A program made the translations under genes and the position numbers. DNA of 12,567 nucleotides. Origin: Phoronis pallida. Taxonomy: Eukaryota > Phoronida > Phoronidae. A model generated the notes under the pieces. It did no database searches and was not told the origin of the DNA. It worked only from the letters and a program-made list of their open reading frames with translations. Shown in pieces: positions 9,601 through 12,567 of the stretch (the stretch's first letter is position 1; each line of letters starts with the position of its first letter). Location of the stretch: positions 2,038 through 14,604 of the forward strand of contig JAOXYC010062230.1 of NCBI GenBank assembly GCA_028565715.1. Reading direction: 5' to 3'.

Positions 9601-11857
9601 AAGACACGTGGGTTGCAGTGTTTTGTCCAAAAACACACATTAATTACATTATGGGGATGCAGGTGGCTCAGTAGTAGAGCGTGTGGCTCTAAATCCAGAG
9701 GTCTATGGTTCAAGCCCATGCAGGCGCCGCATTTGTGTTTTTGGACAAAACACTTCACCCAACGTGTCTCTCCCCACCCAGGTGTAGAAATGGGTACCAG
9801 GTTAGGAAAGTTGAAGGAATCTGAATGAGAAGCCGGTAGCCCCAAAAAATGCGGCTTCGCTTCGTATACTCCCCTGCGGGAGATGAGAATGATATTGAGT
9901 AAACAGTTCCGCAACCTGGGATAATAATCATTGTAAAGCGCTTTGAATAAAAAGCGCTATATAAGCACTGACACTATTATTATTATTATTATTATTATTA
10001 AATTTACCTCTCCTCATACCTGGATGTTGTGGGTTCAAGTCCCAGGTTCTCATACATCAAATTTCTAGTTGATTTGAATTTTGATGCCAGATCAAGACCA
10101 ACGAGGAGACAGTATCTTTAATAAATGATTTTCTAGGAACAACTTGATGCATATGAGGCAGAAAAAAGACTTCTTCTTGGACAGACTCAAGATGCAACAC
10201 ATGAAATGGACAAGCTCGGCAAGGAGTATGCTAAGTTACTTGGACATAATAATCAAAAACAGAAAATCAGACATGTCATGAAAATGAAGGAAGAGAACTC
10301 CTCCCTCAAACAGGTCAGCTTCATGTCTTTTTTTTGAAAAGACATGACTAATTTTTCTAGCAATATTTCGTCAATTATTTTGGAAGTTATTGCAGCTCAA
10401 AGTTGTCCGATCCCCTACTCTATTTTCTGCTTACTTCAGACCTGCACAACTGGCAACAAGTGTTGGATGATAAGGTTGTAAGCAAAATTCGCAAGCATGT
10501 TTTTTTACACGGCAACATTGTAGAGATGACAGTCTCTATATATACCGTCTCTGGTGTTAGTGTGTTGGATTGAAAAATTACATCTTGAAAACAAATTGTG
10601 AAGTTGCTGTCTCTACACTTTTGAAATACATATACTGTACATGTTTTTAAAATATACATCGGTACTTACGAATATGAAATTATCACCAATTGCATAGGAA
10701 TTGTTGTATCAAATTGCATCCTTACATTCATCTTAACGAATAAATACCTTGGCTTCTGTCGGAAATTTCTATACAGGTGGCCTATGTGACTTGATGAAAT
10801 ATCTTGAGAGTGACGAGATAACTGAGATCAACTGTAACCTTTTAACTTTGTGTTTTCGAACACGATTTGGCAACGAAAAATGATCAAACTGTGTAAAAGA
10901 AATGGATGAAAATGTTGTTTTTCAATAATTGTAGCGATGTACGCGTTTAAGTCTGTAATTGATCAATTCATCATTCTGGTTAAACTTGATATTGTAGGAA
11001 GTCTATAAGCTAAGGGATGAGACTACAAAACTGAAGCGCAAGATTCTGAAGATGGATAGTCATGATGTGAAGCCAAGGTTTGACACTAGCAAGGCCTTCC
11101 ACCATGGGAAAGAAAATGTACCCACAACGCCTCTAAAAGAAGGTTAGCATTACATCACCCCACTACCTTTGTTTAAAGATGCATAAGCCGTATTTATGAC
11201 CATGAAAGTCGTATAAACAAGTTGCACTAGAGAAAATTGTTGTACTTAATGTACTTTAAAACCTAAGACATGCAGCAAATATTTTTGAACATTTTTTAAT
11301 TACTTTTATGCTCTAAAAGGCATTCAGGAACGCATTTAAATTAATTTATGGAGCCATCAGTTTTGGGATATTCCAAATATGGTGCATGCATTTCTAAATC
11401 GGCAAGTTTCACTAACTAACTAATAAGTTGTATAACACTCTCAGCACTTGAGGCATGGCCTTTAACAATGAGCGGAAAAAAGGGACACTTGAGAAAACCA
11501 GAAACTCAGAAAGTCCTAATCAATCTTTATCGATATTGTGTGATAGTTAAGTTCTCACATTGTAGGGGAAAGAATGTGAATTTTTATTAAACCTATGATC
11601 ATTCTTTTCAACGTCTCAAAAGTGTCCTAGAGTTTGATTCCATGAATCCTTGTACTTTTGCTTTTGAAATTCTCAATAATCAATTGAGTGGCGCGATCTA
11701 AGATTATTATCATAGGGCATATAAATGTCCAACAAACATCTCTGTCTATATATTAATGGAATGCACGTAAATGTATGAGTTTTTCTGTCTTTTCAAAATC
11801 TATTATAAATGGAATGTTTTTCTTACAGGCAATCGTCAAAGACCAAGGCTGAATTAG
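3448..11857 (+). CDS. HMMR: HMMR (RHAMM) orthologue, coiled-coil spindle protein, 12 exons, 5' incomplete
   Basis: Exons: 3448-3611, 3987-4073, 4403-4590, 4989-5137, 5475-6420, 6884-7115, 7614-7973, 8366-8665, 9160-9208, 10137-10313, 10998-11142 and 11829-11857. They join in one frame to give 941 residues and a stop, longer than human HMMR (about 724) even without the N-terminus. Residues 1-800 are almost uninterrupted heptad-rich coiled coil. Residues 809-884 match the HMMR C-terminal domain: LWKTKFEGLQ, EPFMEQLDAYEAEK, KEYAKLLGHNNQKQKIRHV. The end carries DTSKAFHHGKENVPTTPLKEG, close to the vertebrate tail. Vertebrate HMMR binds microtubules and centrosomes through TPX2 and dynein partners and has an extracellular hyaluronan-binding role. 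KEN (922-924) and TPLK (928-931) suggest APC/C and CDK control. An in-frame TGA at 3436-3438 precedes the first exon. The ATG at 3463 could start translation, but a TTTTTGCAG acceptor and the missing N-terminal domain favour upstream exons. Confidence 0.92.
3748..3878. repeat. Intronic foldback hairpin, ~60-bp arms
   Basis: Arms 3748-3808 and 3818-3878 are near-perfect reverse complements (for example ATATGAGCTACA against TGTAGCTCATAT) around a 9-nt loop. It has no ORF. It sits in the HMMR intron between 3611 and 3987 and probably derives from a foldback or MITE insertion. Confidence 0.85.
3987..4073 (+). CDS. HMMR: HMMR exon 2
   Basis: Residues 55-84: coiled coil reading DSLQAQVNELEG, ending in an acidic patch DDDDK. 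Acceptor CGTTTTTGCAG, donor GTACGT. Phase 2 at both ends. Confidence 0.85.
4284..4374. repeat. Dispersed repeat family, copy A (HMMR intron)
   Basis: It shares GATAAAGAATGAAGGTAG with the copy at 11971-12109 and AATGATCAAACT plus GTAAAAGAAA and GGATGAAAA with the copy at 10761-10931. It is the shortest copy and ends 28 bp before the HMMR exon at 4403. Non-coding. Confidence 0.75.
4403..4590 (+). CDS. HMMR: HMMR exon 3
   Basis: Residues 84-147, reading KGEVFAINDQYKQLEEM through EKYHAVENNL. The donor GTTGGT after CTTG is weak, but splicing here rejoins phase 1 with the next exon and avoids the stop at 4611-4613. Confidence 0.82.
4591..4988 (+). other. HMMR intron, 398 bp
   Basis: AT-rich and without recognisable repeats or exons. 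Open frames through it (plus 4592-4795, minus 4476-4694) have no family character. Confidence 0.7.
4989..5137 (+). CDS. HMMR: HMMR exon 4
   Basis: Residues 147-196, reading AAEQERDQLEIQVQ through LMSQLSYEQ. The acceptor is TTTTTAAG (AAG type). The incoming phase 1 G plus TT gives valine. Donor GTGGGG after CAG, phase 0. Confidence 0.85.
5138..5474 (+). other. HMMR intron, 337 bp
   Basis: The frame of exon 5 stays open back to 5289 but encodes a cysteine-rich, aromatic, non-coiled peptide. The exon boundary is set at the TTTTTTCAG acceptor. Nothing else is seen. Confidence 0.75.
5475..6420 (+). CDS. HMMR: HMMR exon 5, large coiled-coil exon
   Basis: Residues 197-512, a single 946-nt exon of heptad-rich sequence with no proline-rich or globular break. 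The acceptor TTATTTTTTCAG precedes DEKDILSSKLEE and the donor is GTGAGT after AAAG (phase 1). The open frame starts upstream in the intron (5289) and runs past the donor to 6530; those flanks are hydrophobic or low in heptads and are excluded as intron. Repeated motifs of type DxDxAxxxLxE occur inside (DYDSARKQL, DHDDAAVRL). Confidence 0.92.
6421..6883 (+). other. HMMR intron with a small hairpin
   Basis: It contains ATTGAGGAGC (6657-6666) and its exact reverse complement GCTCCTCAAT (6687-6696) around a 20-nt loop, with related CACACTG-TTTATT words on either side (about 6646 and 6720). It is probably a small repeat remnant. No exon is seen. Confidence 0.65.
6884..7115 (+). CDS. HMMR: HMMR exon 6, with tandem acceptor
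   Basis: Residues 512-589, reading QKQQTEVEELADDYDTAKLKLEE and ending VAER. Two CAG acceptors 6 nt apart (exon start 6884 or 6890) keep the same frame and differ by two residues (Val-Ala). The donor GTATTA splits an arginine codon, phase 2. Confidence 0.88.
7116..7613 (+). other. HMMR intron with a TTGG microsatellite
   Basis: A run of about four and a half TTGG units lies at 7451-7469. The rest is AT-rich with no exon or larger repeat that I can see. Confidence 0.7.
7614..7973 (+). CDS. HMMR: HMMR exon 7
   Basis: Residues 589-709, reading KTQQLEHKLSALEKVL and SDMMAQSRKFQDH, ending ETAER. Acceptor CTACTCATTTTAG, donor GTAATG. It enters and leaves in phase 2, so the exon can be duplicated or skipped without shifting frame. 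Its first ~55 residues resemble the start of exon 8. Confidence 0.92.
8243..8300. repeat. Dispersed repeat pair, copy 1
   Basis: TCTAGTTGATTT...TTTTGATGCCA followed by GACCAA and GAGACA resembles 10056-10117 over about 60 bp, in the same orientation. Both copies lie in the last 120 bp of an HMMR intron. Confidence 0.7.
8366..8665 (+). CDS. HMMR: HMMR exon 8
   Basis: Residues 709-809, reading VEIVTGKLEKLDGVL and NDMMEQSTKHQEALH through MSELLEELD. Acceptor TATTTTTTCGACAG, donor GTAAGT (phase 2, splitting the leucine before LWKTKF). Phase 2 at both ends, like exon 7. Confidence 0.92.
8698..8901. mobile_element. MITE-like inverted-repeat element in HMMR intron
   Basis: CCATATTACCCTGACCCTAG (8698-8717) is matched in reverse complement at 8876-8901 (CTAGGGTCAGGGT, a few extra bases, then ATATTATGG). 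The ~200-bp interior repeats AATCATTACC-like words (about 8750, 8811 and 8863) and the palindrome TTGGTAATTACCAA. There is no ORF and no clear target-site duplication. It begins 32 bp past the exon 8 donor. Confidence 0.75.
9160..9208 (+). CDS. HMMR: HMMR exon 9, 49-nt microexon of C-terminal domain
   Basis: Residues 809-825, reading WKTKFEGLQEKVEPFM, which aligns with the WRLLYEELYNKTKPF region of vertebrate HMMR. Acceptor TTTTTCTCTGCAG, donor GTAAGT. It is too short to find without the family match. Confidence 0.9.
9405..9973. mobile_element. ~570-bp palindromic element with a tRNA-like loop
   Basis: The terminal inverted repeats are 9405-9441 and 9936-9973 (TGTC, then GTGCTTATATAGC, then AAGCGCTT), 37-38 bp with a few differences. 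The inner arms 9531-9636 and 9735-9840 are long reverse complements (for example CTGGTACCCATTTCTACACC, and GTGTTTTTGGACAAAACAC read the other way). The segments between also pair, so almost the whole element folds on itself around the loop 9637-9734. It lies against a TTA microsatellite in the HMMR intron between 9208 and 10137. The ORFs across it are translations of the palindrome. Probably a non-autonomous mobile element. Confidence 0.85.
9657..9727 (+). repeat. tRNA-like A and B boxes in the palindrome loop
   Basis: An A-box-like word TGGCTCAGTAGTAGAGC (9664-9680) and a B-box word GGTTCAAGCCC (9707-9717) have normal tRNA spacing, with a D stem GCTC/GAGC and a T stem TATGG/CCATG. The acceptor stem does not form well and the anticodon stem is poor, so it is not a working tRNA. 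It looks like a SINE-type internal promoter. The word ATGCAGG occurs on both sides (9657-9663 and 9718-9724). Confidence 0.6.
9974..10001. repeat. TTA microsatellite
   Basis: About nine consecutive TTA/ATT units directly follow the right end of the palindromic element. The left flank has a short ATAATAATG run (9396-9404), compatible with insertion into or amplification of an ATT-rich target. Confidence 0.9.
10018..10117 (+). repeat. B-box-like hairpin plus dispersed repeat pair, copy 2
   Basis: ACCTGG (10018-10023) pairs with CCAGGT (10042-10047) around a B-box-like GGTTCAAGTCC (10032-10042). It is followed by TCTAGTTGATTT...TTTTGATGCCA (10056-10117), similar to 8243-8300. It may be the 3' part of a tRNA-derived SINE. 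No A box is seen upstream. Confidence 0.55.
10137..10313 (+). CDS. HMMR: HMMR exon 10, conserved core of C-terminal domain
   Basis: Residues 826-884, reading EQLDAYEAEKRLLLGQTQ and EYAKLLGHNNQKQKIRHVMK, the segment most similar to vertebrate HMMR. K866 to K874 fits the B(X7)B basic motif described for hyaluronan binding. Acceptor TTTTCTAG, donor GTCAGC, phase 0 at both ends. Confidence 0.93.
10761..10931. repeat. Dispersed repeat family, copy B (HMMR intron)
   Basis: Its left half (TTTCTATACAGGTGGCC, GACTTGATGAAA) matches the copy at 11971-12109, and its right half (AATGATCAAACTGTGTAAAA, TTCAATAATT) matches the copies at 4284 and 11971. The other ~450 bp of this intron (10314-10760) show no exon or repeat that I can support. 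Confidence 0.75.
10998..11142 (+). CDS. HMMR: HMMR exon 11, KEN box and TPLK
   Basis: Residues 885-933, reading EVYKLRDETTKLKRKILK and then DTSKAFHHGKENVPTTPLKEG. The KEN box is at 922-924 and a CDK-type TPLK site at 928-931. Acceptor GATATTGTAG, donor GTTAGC, phase 1. Confidence 0.93.
11143..11828 (+). other. Last HMMR intron, 686 bp
   Basis: AT-rich. No exon, tRNA-like sequence or clear repeat is seen. It separates the KEN-box exon from the nine-residue terminal exon. Confidence 0.75.
11829..11857 (+). CDS. HMMR: HMMR terminal coding exon
   Basis: Residues 933-941, reading GNRQRPRLN, then TAG at 11855-11857. The acceptor is TTTTTCTTACAG. The incoming phase 1 G completes the glycine of KEGN, as in vertebrate HMMR. 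The tail is about ten residues shorter than human and ends in an RxxL word. Confidence 0.88.
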
Positions 11858-11953
11858 ATGGGGAAGAAGAGTTTTATCAATAATCGATTTGTCTGATGAA
11901 ATGTGTAGTTTGCAACTTAGCAAGATGTTTTCAAGTAACTGTCTCTTCGTTTG

Positions 11954-11959
11954 AATAAA
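11954..11959 (+). terminator. Proximal polyadenylation signal of HMMR
   Basis: AATAAA about 97 bases past the stop, embedded in an A-rich run. Cleavage 10-30 bases later would fall at the edge of the dispersed repeat. Confidence 0.5.
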
Positions 11960-11970
11960 AAAAATTAAAA

Positions 11971-12109
11971 GAAATCTCTATACATGTGGCCAATGACTTG
12001 ATGAAACAGCTTGACATGTCACCGTGTTTTCGATAAAGAATGAAGGTAGTAACGACAAATGGTCAATTTGTGAAAAAGAAAGGTATGAAAGTCATATTTC
12101 AATAATTAG
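11971..12109. repeat. Dispersed repeat family, copy C (3' UTR/downstream)
   Basis: CTCTATACATGTGGCC, GACTTGATGAAA, GATAAAGAATGAAGGTAG and TTCAATAATT are shared with copies at 10761-10931 and 4284-4374. It is the most complete copy, joining the left and right parts seen separately in the others. All three copies are in the same orientation as HMMR. Confidence 0.75.
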
Positions 12110-12452
12110 TAAATCTACGTTCATAAGCTGCATTATATGAGTTTAACTACATAATTTTCTGGCTGCAGTTGAAGTTCAAAAGTTTTGTCCACCATCCTGC
12201 ATCAATCCTAGATTTGACATTAATTGATGAAGGGTTTTTACATAAAATACCGACATGATATCTGCCACAGTGTTTCAGTGTGTATGTGAAATGAATGAGT
12301 GTGAACTGCCGTTTAGTTAAGTTTACCTTGTACATGTATCACTGTGGCTCATCACATTATAAGTGTATGCTAAGCAATGTAAAAGAGTACCATGTATAGT
12401 GTATATCAGATTTATAGCTGACTGGAACGAGCTGTGAATCAAAAATCAGTTA

Positions 12453-12458
12453 AATAAA
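12453..12458 (+). terminator. Distal polyadenylation signal candidate
   Basis: AATAAA in TTAAATAAAGATTCC, about 600 bases past the HMMR stop. It is an alternative 3' end for the gene, or belongs to the flanking DNA. Confidence 0.3.
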
Positions 12459-12567
12459 GATTCCAATCAAAAATAGCACAGTGATTTACCCAATTCATCG
12501 TTGAAAGATTTGGCAAACTTGAGATGATTAACCAACATGATAAGAAGTTTGGGCCTCCCTGGCTACT

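Larger units (their letters stand above)
11858..12470 (+). other. HMMR 3' UTR and downstream sequence
   Basis: Non-coding sequence after the TAG. It contains AATAAA at 11954 and again at 12453. A dispersed-repeat copy (11971-12109) lies between them, so use of the distal site would put the repeat in the mRNA. No other gene is seen to the window end. Confidence 0.6.

Noticed and set aside
9446-9914. Mutually similar ORFs on both strands (MGTRLGKLKES motif) as a gene pair
   Set aside because: The similarity is the palindrome read in both directions. No independent coding signal.

Overview
This is eukaryotic genomic DNA from an animal: protein exons with GT-AG introns, AT-rich introns full of foldback and dispersed repeats, and tRNA-derived Pol III-like sequences. 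The two genes are clear relatives of vertebrate genes but diverged, and the repeat style (palindromic elements ending in a GCTTATATAGC-type motif beside a TTA microsatellite) suggests a marine invertebrate, possibly a non-vertebrate deuterostome such as an echinoderm. The species assignment is an inference and weak.

Layout. 1-453: a 129-bp tandem repeat whose second copy is interrupted by a 207-bp element with 21-bp inverted ends. 454-1277: mostly AT-rich non-coding DNA with one weak candidate terminal exon (543-624, minus) and a tRNA-like cloverleaf (1150-1222). 1278-2656, minus strand: the last three coding exons of UBLCP1, the ubiquitin-like-domain CTD/proteasome phosphatase. 2657-3447: no gene seen, with a three-copy ~31-bp tandem repeat. 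3448-11857, plus strand: twelve coding exons of an HMMR (RHAMM) orthologue, 941 residues, open at the 5' side and complete at the stop codon. 11858-12567: 3' UTR and downstream DNA with two AATAAA signals.

The HMMR part is a long coiled coil ending in the conserved HMMR C-terminal domain, a basic B(X7)B segment, a KEN box and a TPLK site. Its introns carry at least three foldback elements and two dispersed repeat families. The largest is a ~570-bp near-complete palindrome (9405-9973) whose loop holds a tRNA-like A box and B box.

The two genes point away from each other. Each lacks its 5' coding exons, yet only 791 bp separate the innermost visible exons. Either the 5' exons of both genes lie elsewhere (nested or interleaved genes), or a segment is missing or rearranged between them. 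This is the main structural puzzle of the window. The two genes are not known to act together: UBLCP1 acts on the proteasome, and HMMR on spindle microtubules and centrosomes.
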